Origin: Enterococcus villorum | Lineage (GTDB): Bacteria; Bacillota; Bacilli; Lactobacillales; Enterococcaceae | Assembly: GCF_007990225.1 (NCBI RefSeq) | Contig: NZ_BJWF01000006.1 | Coordinates: 23,771-87,770 of the forward strand | Direction: 5' to 3' | DNA length: 64,000 nt | Translations under genes and position numbers: made by a program | Notes under the pieces: generated by a model | Database searches by the model: none | Told to the model about the DNA's origin: nothing | What the model saw: the letters and a program-made list of their open reading frames with translations, nothing else | Part shown: positions 9,495 through 18,067 of the stretch, piece after piece | Layout: each line of letters begins with the position of its first letter | Position numbering within the stretch: position 1 is the stretch's first letter

Positions 9495-10343
9495 ATGGAA
9501 CTGATAGAAAAAGCACCAGCTAAGATTAATTTAGGGCTGGATGTATTATATAAACGCCCCGATGGTTACCATGAATTGGAAATGGTGATGTCGAGTATAG
9601 ATTTGGCAGATCACTTATTCTTTGAAGAGCTACCTGAAGATAAAATCATTGTAGAGACGAATAAGGCTTTTTTACCAGTAGATCAACGAAACAATGTTTA
9701 TCAAGCTGCATCATTAATAAAAAATAAGTATCAAATCAAAAAAGGAATCAAAATTTTTGTTAAAAAAAATATCCCAGTGGCAGCGGGACTAGGCGGGGGA
9801 AGTACAGATTGTGCTGCTGCACTAAGAGGGATTAACCAATTATGGAATCTTGATTGTTCTCTAGAGGAATTAGCAGAAATTGGATTAGCGGTTGGCACAG
9901 ATGTTCCTTATTGTGTTTATGGAAATACAGCATTTGTTGGAGGAAAGGGAGAAAATGTTCAAGTCATACCTTCCATGCCACCATGTTGGGTAATCTTAGT
10001 AAAACCTAAAATGAGTGTATCTACCAAAACTATTTTTAAAGAAGTAGATATGCAACAAATCAACCATCAAAAAATTCATGGTTTGGTCGAAGCGATCCAA
10101 CAACAAGACTATCAATCAATGATTGCTCATATGGGGAATAGTTTAGAAGACGTTACTGGTAAACGTCATCCAATTATCCATCAAATTAAAGAACGCATGT
10201 TAAAATATGGCGCAGATGCGGCACTAATGAGTGGCAGTGGACCAACAGTCTTTGCTTTATGCCGACACTATTCAAGAGCACAAAGAGTTTTCAACGGACT
10301 AAAAGGATTCTGCGATGAAGTATACTTAGTCCGTACGTTATAA
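9495..10343 (+). CDS. ispE: 4-diphosphocytidyl-2-C-methyl-D-erythritol kinase homologue
   Basis: A GHMP-family kinase with the IspE signature: KAPAKINLGLDV with K10, the glycine-rich ATP loop PVAAGLGGGSTD at 94-105, and VGTDVPY with D136, which fit the catalytic Lys/Asp pair of IspE. At 282 aa it matches the family. ATG 9495 is preferred over ATG 9483 because the only SD-like bases (GGGTGAGAGG) lie between them; 9483 would add four residues. IspE acts in the MEP isoprenoid pathway, yet enterococci are known to use the mevalonate pathway, so its real substrate here is uncertain. In Bacillus ispE sits next to purR; here the zinc operon lies between. Confidence 0.93.
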   Translation: MELIEKAPAKINLGLDVLYKRPDGYHELEMVMSSIDLADHLFFEELPEDKIIVETNKAFLPVDQRNNVYQAASLIKNKYQIKKGIKIFVKKNIPVAAGLGGGSTDCAAALRGINQLWNLDCSLEELAEIGLAVGTDVPYCVYGNTAFVGGKGENVQVIPSMPPCWVILVKPKMSVSTKTIFKEVDMQQINHQKIHGLVEAIQQQDYQSMIAHMGNSLEDVTGKRHPIIHQIKERMLKYGADAALMSGSGPTVFALCRHYSRAQRVFNGLKGFCDEVYLVRTL

Positions 10344-10356
10344 AAGGTTGTAAACA

Positions 10357-10480
10357 CCGTGGATAGGTTGTGACAGAGCCGCTTAGCTCTGAGTATTAAG
10401 GAAACGCCAGAGAAAATGGCTCTTTCATTTTTTCTGGTTTTGACTTAATACCGAAGAGTTGGCTATGGAACATCGTGGAT
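10357..10480 (+). repeat. Dispersed palindromic repeat, copy A (first of three in a row)
   Basis: It runs from CCGTGGATAGGTTGTGA to the next CGTGGAT junction. Arms AGTATTAAG and CTTAATACC, and CCAGA and TCTGG, enclose a centre (GAAAATGGCTCTTTCAT) related to the core of the other copies. It lies directly after the ispE stop and before its terminator. Confidence 0.75.
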
Positions 10481-10598
10481 AAGGTCATGAAAGTAGCGTT
10501 TAGCTCCGAGCAAATAAGCAAATAAATTTTAAAATAGCTTTCCATATTTTGAAAAATACTCGCTTATTGTTGAGGAGGTGCTACTTGAATGCCGTGGA
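10473..10598 (+). repeat. Dispersed palindromic repeat, copy B
   Basis: Arms with AGCTCCGAGCAAATAAG and CTTATTGTTGAGGAG flank the centre AAAATAGCTTTCCATATTT (from 10531). It shares the CGTGGAT boundary motif with copies A and C at both ends and is nearly the reverse complement of bases 1-116 of the window. Confidence 0.85.
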
Positions 10599-10670
10599 TT
10601 GGTTGTGAGAAGGCTGGTCTACATCAAGCAATAAGAACAAACAGGGAAAATGGCTTTTCATATTGTTTAA
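10592..10670 (+). repeat. Dispersed palindromic repeat, copy C (apparently truncated)
   Basis: It begins with CCGTGGATTGGTTGTGAGA, continues with a left arm containing CAAGCAATAAG, then the core GAAAATGGCTTTTCATATT. The expected right arm is missing, replaced by AT-rich sequence and the terminator at 10679. Confidence 0.7.
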
Positions 10671-10678
10671 TTTAATTA

Positions 10679-10715
10679 GAGAGAGGAGAAAGACCTATTT
10701 CTTCTCTCTCTTTTT
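10679..10715 (+). terminator. Terminator downstream of ispE and its repeats
   Basis: AGAGAGAGGAGAA pairs with TTCTTCTCTCTCT with one mismatch and is followed by TTTTT. The three repeats would therefore be transcribed as a 3' untranslated region of ispE. Confidence 0.8.
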
Positions 10716-10822
10716 GCCGAAGAACCATCAAGTATATTACTATATAAACATGAATAGATTGTCATTCATTTTACGTTTTATATTGAAATTATTCGTATAA
10801 ATCAGAAATTGAAGGATTTCTA

Positions 10823-10884
10823 TTGACTCTCTTTTTTTATTCTGATAAATTAAGTTCCGTTGATAAATCGTAATTTTACGATTT
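10823..10884 (+). promoter_or_regulatory. adcACB promoter with Zur-like operator
   Basis: AAATCGTAA (10865-10873) and TTACGATTT (10876-10884) form a perfect 9-base inverted repeat with a two-base centre. This is one base shorter in the middle than the Bacillus Zur consensus (AAATCGTAATNATTACGATTT, 21 bases). It lies 18 bases before the adcA ATG. A plausible promoter is TTGACT (10823-10828), 17 bases, TAAATT. The box would overlap the early transcribed region. Confidence 0.8.
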
Positions 10885-10902
10885 GAATGAAAGGAGAATA
10901 TT

Positions 10903-11841
10903 ATGAAAAAATATCTTTTTGGTGCTGCATTAGCTGTAGGAATGTTTCTATTGACGGCTTGTGGAAATACTTCGCAAGAAACTTCAAAAAATGATGAGTT
11001 AACGATTGTTGCTACTTTTTATCCGATGTATGAATTTACAAAAGAAGTAGTTGGGGATGAAGGAAATGTAAAACTATTGGTACCTGCTGGAACTGAGCCA
11101 CATGACTTCGAACCAAGTGCGAAACAACAAGCAGAAATTGCTGATGCCGATGTTTTTGTTTATAATAGTCCAGATATGGAATTTTTTGTAGATTCACTCA
11201 AAGACTCTGTTGACACGAAAAAAACACTAATGATCGAAGCAGCAAAAGGTATTGATCGCTTAAAATCAGAAGAGGAAGAGCACGAACATGAAGAAGAGGA
11301 TTCAGACCATCATTCTCATGAATATGATCCACATGTATGGTTAGACCCTGTTCTAGCTATTAAAGAAGTTCAAACGATTGCTTCTGAACTCGGTGAAAAA
11401 TACCCAGAGAAGAAAGAAACCTTTGATAAAAACGCCGAGGCATATACGAAAAAATTAGAGGCATTGAATCAAAAATATATTGATGAATTAAAAGATGCAA
11501 AAAATCGAACATTTGTGACACAACATGCCGCATTTGCTTACTTAGCGAATCAGTATGATTTGAATCAACAAGCCATTGCAGGCGTGACACCAGACCAAGA
11601 ACCGACCCCAAGCCGTTTAGCGGAATTAAAAGATTTTGTTAATAAAAATAACGTTCAAGTGATCTATTTTGAAGAAAATGCTTCTTCTAAAGTGGCTGAA
11701 ACGTTATCGAAAGAAACAGGTGTAAAATTAGAAGTATTAAATCCATTAGAAAGTTTAACCAACGATCAAATGAAAGCTGGAGAAAATTATATTACGGTGA
11801 TGGAAAAGAATTTAGAAGCATTAAAAGAAAGTATTAAATAA
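10903..11841 (+). CDS. adcA: Zinc ABC transporter, substrate-binding lipoprotein
   Basis: This is the extracellular zinc-binding component (cluster A-I solute-binding protein). The signal peptide ends in the lipobox LTAC, so C20 is the predicted lipidated residue. Zn ligands are visible in the family positions: the histidine of [18 protein letters not shown], and the histidine in [11 protein letters not shown]. The acidic His-rich loop ([19 protein letters not shown]) marks it as a zinc rather than a manganese binder. At 312 aa it is usual for a short AdcA/ZnuA without the C-terminal ZinT domain. First gene of adcA-adcC-adcB, with the ATPase 18 bases downstream. Zur-type control is predicted from the operator upstream. 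Confidence 0.95.
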   Translation: MKKYLFGAALAVGMFLLTACGNTSQETSKNDELTIVATFYPMYEFTKEVVGDEGNVKLLVPAGTEPHDFEPSAKQQAEIADADVFVYNSPDMEFFVDSLKDSVDTKKTLMIEAAKGIDRLKSEEEEHEHEEEDSDHHSHEYDPHVWLDPVLAIKEVQTIASELGEKYPEKKETFDKNAEAYTKKLEALNQKYIDELKDAKNRTFVTQHAAFAYLANQYDLNQQAIAGVTPDQEPTPSRLAELKDFVNKNNVQVIYFEENASSKVAETLSKETGVKLEVLNPLESLTNDQMKAGENYITVMEKNLEALKESIK

Positions 11842-11858
11842 GAACGGAGGTATGGCGC

Positions 11859-12539
11859 GTGCGTTATATCGAAATAGCCAATTTAACTTTTTATTATGAC
11901 GATGAACCTGTATTAGAAGATGTATCTTATCATGTCGATGCAGGGGAATTTGTTATTTTAACTGGAGAAAACGGTGCAGCAAAATCAACATTGATCAAAG
12001 CTTCTTTAGGCTTGTTAAAACCTTCAAAAGGAACAATAACCATTGCAAAAAAAAATCAAGACGGACAGAGATTAAGCATCGGTTATATCCCACAACAAGT
12101 TGCTTCTTTTAATGCAGGTTTTCCTAGTACAGTATTAGAGTTAGTTCGATCGGGTCGGTATCCAAGGGGGCGTTGGTTCAAGCGCCTTTCGGAAAAAGAC
12201 CATCAGCATGTAAAACGTGCTTTAGAATCAGTAGGTATGTGGGAAATGCGACACCGTCGAATTGGCGAATTGTCTGGTGGACAAAAACAGCGAATTAGCC
12301 TAGCTCGTATTTTTGCGACTGATCCAGATTTATTTATATTAGATGAGCCGACAACAGGAATGGATGAAGAATCTCGCAATGAATTCTATCGCTTGCTCCG
12401 ACATAGTGCTCATAAACATGGGAAAGCAATTTTGATGATTACTCATGACCATGAAGACATTAAACAATATGCAGATCGACAAATTCGTTTGGTCAGGAAG
12501 GAGGATTCTCCATGGCGTTGCTTTCATATGAATTCATGA
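11859..12539 (+). CDS. adcC: Zinc ABC transporter, ATP-binding protein
   Basis: The ATPase of the zinc importer. Walker A is GENGAAKST (residues 36-44; the usual GxGK glycine is Ala, as I recall for streptococcal AdcC). LSGGQKQR is the ABC signature, [12 protein letters not shown] the Walker B, and ITHDHED the H-loop. The C-terminus DSPWRCF is also AdcC-like. The start is GTG 11859, after ACGGAGG (11844-11850). It overlaps adcB by 28 bases, indicating translational coupling. Confidence 0.95.
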   Translation: MRYIEIANLTFYYDDEPVLEDVSYHVDAGEFVILTGENGAAKSTLIKASLGLLKPSKGTITIAKKNQDGQRLSIGYIPQQVASFNAGFPSTVLELVRSGRYPRGRWFKRLSEKDHQHVKRALESVGMWEMRHRRIGELSGGQKQRISLARIFATDPDLFILDEPTTGMDEESRNEFYRLLRHSAHKHGKAILMITHDHEDIKQYADRQIRLVRKEDSPWRCFHMNS

Positions 12540-13336
12540 GACGGGCATTTTTAGCCGCTGTCTTCATTGCTGGAATTGCGCCGATGTTAGGTGTCTTTTT
12601 GGTGATTCGCAGGCAATCTTTGATGGCAGATACACTTTCTCATGTTTCTTTAGCAGGGGTTGCTTTAGGCTTCTTTTTGAATATCAATCCTACGATGACG
12701 ACTATGCTCATTGTGGCACTAGCAGCCGTGATTTTAGAATATTTACGCACCATTTATCGAACCTATTCAGAAATTTCAATTGCTATTTTAATGGCAGGTG
12801 GACTTGCACTTGCGCTAGTCTTGATGAATCTAAGTGGCGGAAATTCAGCTACAAGTATCCAGTCATATCTATTTGGTTCAATCGTGACAATTACTTGGGA
12901 TCAAGTAATTTTTTTAGGTATTTTATTTATCGTTATTGGTATTTTGTTTTTCTTATTCAAGCGACCGATGTATGTTTTAACTTTTGATGAAGATACGGCA
13001 CATGTGGATGGGCTCCCAGTCCATCGTATGTCAATGCTCTTTAACGTGATTACTGGCGTGGCCATTGCCGTAATGATTCCGATTGCAGGTGCCTTGTTGA
13101 TCTCAGCAATCATGGTCCTTCCAGCAGCTATTGGCATGCGTTTAGGAAAAAGCTTCAATGTAGTAATTGCTATTAGTATTGGTGTAGGCTTTATTGGAAT
13201 GCTGTCAGGTTTAACCAGTTCCTTTTATTTAGATACTCCACCAGGGGCCACAATTACTTTAGTCTTTATTGCTTTATTTTTATTGGTTAATCTGATTAAA
13301 CGACTAACCGTATCGTTCAAAAGAAAAAATAGATAA
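12512..13336 (+). CDS. adcB: Zinc ABC transporter, permease
   Basis: Integral membrane permease of the ZnuB/AdcB family (274 aa) with about eight hydrophobic segments, beginning after [13 protein letters not shown]. The characteristic [17 protein letters not shown] segment is followed by the late [20 protein letters not shown] region. The start ATG 12512 lies inside the end of adcC, with AAGGAGG 8-14 bases upstream. Last gene of the zinc operon, with a terminator at 13348. Confidence 0.95.
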   Translation: MALLSYEFMRRAFLAAVFIAGIAPMLGVFLVIRRQSLMADTLSHVSLAGVALGFFLNINPTMTTMLIVALAAVILEYLRTIYRTYSEISIAILMAGGLALALVLMNLSGGNSATSIQSYLFGSIVTITWDQVIFLGILFIVIGILFFLFKRPMYVLTFDEDTAHVDGLPVHRMSMLFNVITGVAIAVMIPIAGALLISAIMVLPAAIGMRLGKSFNVVIAISIGVGFIGMLSGLTSSFYLDTPPGATITLVFIALFLLVNLIKRLTVSFKRKNR

Positions 13337-13347
13337 AATAGTAAAAA

Positions 13348-13392
13348 GAAAAAGCAATGAAAACGAAAAATTTTCGTTGCTTTTTCTTTTTT
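13348..13392 (+). terminator. adcACB terminator
   Basis: GAAAAAGCAA (13348-13357) pairs with TTGCTTTTTC, with an inner CGAAAA/TTTTCG stem, followed by a long T run. Confidence 0.85.
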
Positions 13393-13399
13393 TAAAATA

Positions 13400-13464
13400 A
13401 ATACCGAACTATTTTCTTATTTTTTTACAAAATGCTCGAATTTTTAAGTGAAAACTTATATAAT
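13400..13464 (+). promoter_or_regulatory. purR promoter with paired, inverted PurBoxes
   Basis: AATACCGAACTAT (13400-13412) matches AWWWCCGAACWWT fully. AATGCTCGAATTT (13431-13443) matches the inverted consensus AWWGTTCGGWWWT at 11 of 13. The gap is 18 bases, close to the spacing of Bacillus PurR operators. TATAAT (13459-13464) is the -10; the -35 (TCGAAT) is poor and overlaps the second box. PurR autoregulation is inferred. Confidence 0.8.
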
Positions 13465-13501
13465 GTAAAACGATATAATTTCTTAAAAGGAGCTGAAATA
13501 T

Positions 13502-14323
13502 GTGAAAGTACGTCGCAGTGAACGACTTGTTGATATGACTCAATATTTATTAGACCATCCTCATGAATTAATATCATTAACAAGTTTTGCCGAACGTTAT
13601 GAATCTGCTAAATCTTCCATTAGTGAGGACTTAGCCATTATAAAAAAAACATTTAAGGAAAGAGGTTGCGGAACATTAGAAACCATTCCAGGAGCTGCTG
13701 GAGGCGTTTTGTTTATACCGGAAATTTCTTACGAAGAAGCAAAAAAATATATTGAGTCGTTAGCGGAGCGATTATCTGAACAAGATCGTTTACTACCTGG
13801 AGGATATGTTTATTTATCTGATTTGCTTGGGGAACCGGAATTGTTGCGACAAGTGGGAAAAATTATTGCTTCTAAATATTTAGGTGAGAAGATTGATGCA
13901 GTCATGACGGTAGCAACGAAAGGCGTTCCGATTGCTCAAGCAGTATCTTATTATCTAAATGTGCCATTTGTTATTGTTCGTCGCGATTCTAAAATTACAG
14001 AAGGTTCAACCGTTAGCGTCAATTACGTTTCAGGTTCTTCTGAACGTATTGAAAAAATGGAATTGTCAAAAAGAAGTCTTAAACGTGGTTCACGTGTTTT
14101 AGTTGTCGACGATTTTATGAAAGGCGGCGGCACAGTGAATGGAATGAAGAGCTTAATCGAAGAATTTGAATCAGAGCTAGTAGGGATTACTGTGTTTGCA
14201 GAATCAAAATTCAATGGACACCGGGCGATTGATGATTATACCTCTTTACTTTATGTAAAAGATGTGGATACAAAGACAAAAAATATTACAGTTGTACCAG
14301 GAAATTATTTTAATGATAAATGA
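13502..14323 (+). CDS. purR: Purine operon regulator PurR
   Basis: A DNA-binding regulator of purine synthesis in Gram-positive bacteria. The N-terminal winged-helix domain (about residues 1-74) is joined to a phosphoribosyltransferase-like effector domain that senses PRPP. The PRPP-loop sequence VLVVDDFMKGGGTVNGM (about 199-215) is clear. At 273 aa it is normal. The start is GTG 13502; the ATG three bases earlier runs straight into TGA. It represses in Bacillus and activates in Lactococcus; the paired operator arrangement here resembles Bacillus. It stands just upstream of glmU and prs, which makes the effector PRPP. Confidence 0.95.
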   Translation: MKVRRSERLVDMTQYLLDHPHELISLTSFAERYESAKSSISEDLAIIKKTFKERGCGTLETIPGAAGGVLFIPEISYEEAKKYIESLAERLSEQDRLLPGGYVYLSDLLGEPELLRQVGKIIASKYLGEKIDAVMTVATKGVPIAQAVSYYLNVPFVIVRRDSKITEGSTVSVNYVSGSSERIEKMELSKRSLKRGSRVLVVDDFMKGGGTVNGMKSLIEEFESELVGITVFAESKFNGHRAIDDYTSLLYVKDVDTKTKNITVVPGNYFNDK

Positions 14324-14713
14324 TTAGATAGTGTTCAGCACAGAAGTATTAAGCTGAAGTATACAAGTAGGTACTTTTCAATAGCGACACTTGTTTCAAA
14401 GTACTAACTAGAAAATAACTGTGGCGAGTAACCACAGACACAATAAGCCAGATTTCACGAAAATTTCTTTTTCAAATTTTTGAGAATTCTGGCTTATTTT
14501 TCGAACAGGATACTTCTTTTTTTACTGTTTCTTCTGGTTTAGAAGATGAGCAAAAAGTAAACTTTATTTTTTCAGACACTTTTTTTGGTACTTTCTTAAG
14601 TTCAGATAGAAAAATGGTCTAGTTCATGAGTATAGGTGTCTTGGTTGAAAAAATAAGAAGAGTAGGCTAAACTTAAAACCATCAAATATCAAATATATTT
14701 AGGAGTGACTCAG
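14324..14713. other. purR-glmU intergenic region with stem-loops
   Basis: The region holds CTGTGG/CCACAG (about 14419-14437), the strong terminator at 14442 and an AT-rich stretch before glmU. At 14355-14400 ACAAGT/ACTTGT and GTACTT/AAGTAC are interleaved complementary pairs. No gene is visible. Confidence 0.6.
14442..14502 (+). terminator. purR terminator, long imperfect stem
   Basis: Arms of 25 bases (14442-14466 with 14474-14498; left arm begins AATAAGCCAGA, right arm ends TCTGGCTTATT) with three mismatches, followed by TTTTT. The AATAAGCC stem base is shared with other terminators in this window. Confidence 0.85.
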
Positions 14714-16087
14714 TTGAACGGACGTTATGCAATTATTTTGGCAGCGGGAAAAGGTACGCGTATGAAGTCAAAATTATATAAAGTTTTACATCCAGTTTCA
14801 GGAAAGCCAATGGTTGAACATATTATCAATCGTGTAAGTGAAACAAATCCAGATCAAATTATTACGATCGTAGGACATGGCGCAGAACAAGTAAAGGCGC
14901 AGTTAGGAGAACGTAGCGAATATGCTTTGCAAGCTGAGCAATTGGGAACTGGTCATGCGGTTTTACAAGCCGCTTCTTTTTTAGAAGGCAAAGAAGGAAC
15001 AACGCTTGTGATTAGTGGAGACACTCCTTTACTAACGACTGAAACATTAAATAATCTGTTTGAATATCATCAAGGAAAAAATGCTAGTGCTACGATTTTA
15101 ACGGCACAAGCCGAAGATCCAACCGGCTATGGTCGAATTATTCGTGATCACGTTGGAATCGTTGAAAAAATCGTCGAGCAAAAAGATACGTCACCAGAAG
15201 AAGCTTTAGTACAAGAGATCAATACAGGAACTTATTGTTTTGATAATAAAGCACTTTTTGAAGCTTTAAATAAAATTGGTACAGACAATGCACAAGGGGA
15301 ATATTACTTAACAGATATCATTGAAATTCTCAAAGAGGCTGGAAACACGGTAGCTGCTTATCAAACAGAAGACTTTGACGAATCGATGGGTGTTAACGAT
15401 CGCATAGCTTTAGCAAAAGCTAATGAGCTCATGAGACATCGTATCAACAAGATGCATATGGTCAATGGGGTAAGTTTTGTTGATCCAGCAACGACGTATA
15501 TTGATGATGGTGTCGTGATTGGTGCAGACACAGTAATTGAACCAGGAGTACAACTACAAGGAAACACAGTAATTGGCTCAGATTGTGTCATTGGTGCACA
15601 TTCACGTATCGTTGATAGTGTCATTGAAGAACATGTGGTTATTGAAAATTCTGTAATAGAAAATAGTCATGTGAAAAGCCATGCTGATGTAGGACCATTT
15701 GCTCATCTACGTCCAAATGCTGAAATCGGTGAAGGAGTGCATATTGGGAATTTTGTTGAAGTAAAAAATGCCGAAATTGGTAAAAATACTAAAGTTGGGC
15801 ATTTAACGTATGTTGGTGATGCGACTTTAGGTGAAGAGATCAATGTAGGTTGTGGTGTTGTGTTCGTCAATTATGATGGAAAAAGCAAACATCGAACAAC
15901 CATTGGTGACCATAGCTTTATTGGCTCAAATGCCAATATCATTGCTCCAGTTGAAGTGGCTAAGCATACTTCTATTGCTGCGGGATCGACAATTACTGAC
16001 GATATTCCTGAATATGCAATGGCTATTGCACGTGCTAGACAAGTAAATAAAGAAGAATACGCTAAAAAACTCCCTTATCTAAACTAA
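14714..16087 (+). CDS. glmU: Bifunctional UDP-N-acetylglucosamine pyrophosphorylase / glucosamine-1-phosphate acetyltransferase
   Basis: It acetylates glucosamine-1-phosphate and uridylates it to UDP-GlcNAc, the precursor of peptidoglycan and teichoic acid linkage units. The N-terminal nucleotidyltransferase signature is [11 protein letters not shown] (about residues 9-19) with [11 protein letters not shown]. The C-terminal left-handed beta-helix has hexapeptide repeats (about 250-440), with [15 protein letters not shown] and the catalytic-region histidine in VGHLTYVG. The start is TTG 14714: AGGAG (14701-14705) is 8 bases upstream, whereas the in-frame GTG 14705 overlaps the SD. That gives 457 aa beginning (M)NGRYAII. 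prs follows 93 bases later. Confidence 0.96.
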   Translation: MNGRYAIILAAGKGTRMKSKLYKVLHPVSGKPMVEHIINRVSETNPDQIITIVGHGAEQVKAQLGERSEYALQAEQLGTGHAVLQAASFLEGKEGTTLVISGDTPLLTTETLNNLFEYHQGKNASATILTAQAEDPTGYGRIIRDHVGIVEKIVEQKDTSPEEALVQEINTGTYCFDNKALFEALNKIGTDNAQGEYYLTDIIEILKEAGNTVAAYQTEDFDESMGVNDRIALAKANELMRHRINKMHMVNGVSFVDPATTYIDDGVVIGADTVIEPGVQLQGNTVIGSDCVIGAHSRIVDSVIEEHVVIENSVIENSHVKSHADVGPFAHLRPNAEIGEGVHIGNFVEVKNAEIGKNTKVGHLTYVGDATLGEEINVGCGVVFVNYDGKSKHRTTIGDHSFIGSNANIIAPVEVAKHTSIAAGSTITDDIPEYAMAIARARQVNKEEYAKKLPYLN

Positions 16088-16180
16088 GACTTTTACAAAA
16101 AGCCTTGATTTATTTAGAAAATATGACTAGTATTTAATTGGTAGAATTCTAGAGTTGTGAAAAAGAAAGTGGAGGTCCCC

Positions 16181-17149
16181 ATGTCAAAACATTACTTTGA
16201 CCCAAGATTAAAAATTTTTGCGTTAAATTCAAACCGTCCGTTAGCAGAAAAAATTGCTGCAGCTGTGGGTGTCGAATTGGGTAAATCATCGGTTACTCAA
16301 TTTAGTGATGGAGAAATCCAAGTCAATATTGAAGAAAGTATTCGTGGTTCACATGTGTATGTTATTCAATCAACGAGTAGCCCTGTCAATGATAATTTAA
16401 TGGAATTGTTGATCATGATTGATGCTTTAAAACGCGCCAGTGCAAAAACAATCAATGTGGTTATGCCTTACTACGGTTATGCGCGTCAAGATCGTAAAGC
16501 TCGCGCAAGAGAGCCGATCACTGCAAAATTAGTTGCGAATATGATCCAAAAAGCGGGAGCAACCAGAATGTTGACACTTGATCTGCATGCTGTCCAAATT
16601 CAAGGGTTCTTTGATATTCCTGTGGATCACTTGATGGGTGCACCATTAATTGCAAATTACTTCTTAGAAAAAGGGATTAAAGGGGACGACGTGGTTGTTG
16701 TTTCACCTGACCATGGTGGTGTAACACGTGCACGTAAATTAGCTGAGTTTTTAAAAGCGCCGATTGCGATCATTGACAAACGACGTCCAAAAGCGAATGT
16801 AGCAGAAGTAATGAATATCATAGGGCAAGTAGAAGGAAAAACCTGCGTCTTGATTGATGATATGATTGATACAGCTGGGACGATCACGCTAGCTGCAAAT
16901 GCATTGAAAGAAGCAGGAGCAGTAAGTGTCTATGCTTCATGTACACATCCAGTATTATCAGGTCCAGCTTTACAACGTATTGAAGATTCTGCAATTGAAC
17001 GTTTAGTTGTAACAGATTCTATCTATCTTCCAGATGATCGTAAAATTGATAAAATTGATGAAGTAAGTGTCGGTGGTTTGATGGGAGATGCCATCAAACG
17101 TATCCACGAAAATAAACCAGTTAGCCCTTTATTTGAAACAAAAAAATAA
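16181..17149 (+). CDS. prs: Ribose-phosphate pyrophosphokinase
   Basis: It makes PRPP from ribose-5-phosphate and ATP for nucleotide, His/Trp and NAD synthesis. The flexible loop [28 protein letters not shown] and the PRPP-binding [13 protein letters not shown] mark a class I enzyme of 322 aa. ATG 16181 follows GTGGAGGTC; an in-frame GTG at 16157 would add eight atypical residues. It lies directly after glmU, the same order as in Bacillus. PRPP is also the ligand of PurR, encoded just upstream. Confidence 0.97.
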   Translation: MSKHYFDPRLKIFALNSNRPLAEKIAAAVGVELGKSSVTQFSDGEIQVNIEESIRGSHVYVIQSTSSPVNDNLMELLIMIDALKRASAKTINVVMPYYGYARQDRKARAREPITAKLVANMIQKAGATRMLTLDLHAVQIQGFFDIPVDHLMGAPLIANYFLEKGIKGDDVVVVSPDHGGVTRARKLAEFLKAPIAIIDKRRPKANVAEVMNIIGQVEGKTCVLIDDMIDTAGTITLAANALKEAGAVSVYASCTHPVLSGPALQRIEDSAIERLVVTDSIYLPDDRKIDKIDEVSVGGLMGDAIKRIHENKPVSPLFETKK

Positions 17150-17172
17150 AAGGAAATAAAAATTAAATACTA

Positions 17173-17260
17173 TCACAAAGGGGAGCCTGATTTAGGCTGA
17201 GATTGAATTTTTTCTAAACCCTTCGTACCTGTATCGGTTATGCGAGCGTAGGAATTGTGA
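17173..17260 (+). ncRNA. TPP (THI-box) riboswitch aptamer
   Basis: P1 is formed by TCACAA (17173-17178) and TTGTGA (17255-17260). Conserved elements in order are GGGGAGCC, AGGCTGAGA, AACCC, TACCTGTATCGGTTATGC and GCGTAGGAA. These match the thiamine pyrophosphate aptamer. It controls the thiT gene downstream. Confidence 0.93.
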
Positions 17261-17317
17261 CGATCAATAGTGGCTAATTGATTAGCCTCTATTTTTAGAA
17301 GTAATTGGAACAACTTT

Positions 17318-17360
17318 ACTTCCTCCTTTGTGATTTTAAATTAAAGGAGGAAGTTTTTTT
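17318..17360 (+). promoter_or_regulatory. Riboswitch expression platform sequestering the thiT ribosome binding site
   Basis: ACTTCCTCCTTT (17318-17329) and AAAGGAGGAAGT (17343-17354) form a perfect 12-base stem that buries the SD AAAGGAGG. It is followed by seven T's just before the ATG, so it could both block ribosomes and terminate transcription. A second hairpin, TGGCTAAT/ATTAGCCT (about 17271-17288), lies between it and the aptamer. Confidence 0.85.
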
Positions 17361-17921
17361 ATGGAAAAAAAATATAAGGTATGGATCGAAGGAACAATTG
17401 TAGCAGCATTAGCATTGGTGTTATCATTCATTCCTCTTCAAATAGGTAGTAGCTTTTCTATTTCACTTGGTCAAATTCCATTGACGTTATTTGCACTTAG
17501 AAGAGGTTGGAAAGCAGGGATATTCGCAGGATTTATATGGGGGATTCTACATTTTCCTACTGGGCAAGTTTATTACCTTAGTGTGATCCAAGTATTGATT
17601 GAATACCCGATCGCTTTTACGTTTGCTGGTTTTGCTGGATTATTTTCTAGTAGATTACAACAGAGCTTAAAAAATGGAAATAAGAAAGGCGTAACAGCAA
17701 ATATTGTATGGGGGACTTTTGTTGGCGTAGGGGCAAGGTACTTTTGGCATTTTGTGGCAGGTGTTGTTTTTTGGGGGAGCTATGCTTTATGGGGAATGAA
17801 TCCTTGGCTATTTTCTTTAGTCATGAATGGTGCAAGTGGACTGGCTACAGGAATCGTAACCTTAATCGTTTTACTTGGTATTAAACGTACGATTCCATCA
17901 TTATTCACAGGAAAGAAATAA
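17361..17921 (+). CDS. thiT: Energy-coupled thiamine transporter, S component ThiT
   Basis: The thiamine-specific S component of an ECF transporter, working with a shared EcfAA'T module encoded elsewhere. Six hydrophobic segments in 186 aa, with the family pattern GRSFSIS-like SSFSISLGQIPLTLFALRRG, WGILHFPTG and GARYFWHF (aromatic thiamine-binding region). The TPP riboswitch directly upstream confirms the substrate. ATG 17361 lies 10 bases after AAAGGAGG. Monocistronic; a perfect 26-base inverted repeat follows. Confidence 0.95.
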   Translation: MEKKYKVWIEGTIVAALALVLSFIPLQIGSSFSISLGQIPLTLFALRRGWKAGIFAGFIWGILHFPTGQVYYLSVIQVLIEYPIAFTFAGFAGLFSSRLQQSLKNGNKKGVTANIVWGTFVGVGARYFWHFVAGVVFWGSYALWGMNPWLFSLVMNGASGLATGIVTLIVLLGIKRTIPSLFTGKK

Positions 17922-17945
17922 AGAAAGCTCCCTAAGTTAGACCAT

Positions 17946-18003
17946 AAATGTAGTGCACTCCATAACTTGGATATTTGTCCAAGTTATGGAGTGCACTACA
18001 TTT
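17946..18003. repeat. Perfect 26-base inverted repeat between thiT and the convergent reverse gene
   Basis: Bases 17946-17971 are exactly complementary to 17978-18003, with a six-base loop TATTTG. The left arm begins AAATGTAGTGCACTCC. No T run follows on either strand, unlike the terminators in this window. A weaker stem (GAGGTTCCAA with TTGGACCTC, 18005-18040) follows immediately. Confidence 0.9.
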
Positions 18004-18067
18004 GGAGGTTCCAACATTTTTGGTTAAACTATTGGACCTCACTTCAAAAAGTTTGGTTTGTTCTTTA

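Noticed and set aside
11964..11990. Walker A of adcC reads GENGAAKS instead of GxGK
   Set aside because: As I recall, the same Ala occurs in streptococcal AdcC, so it is a family trait, not a defect.
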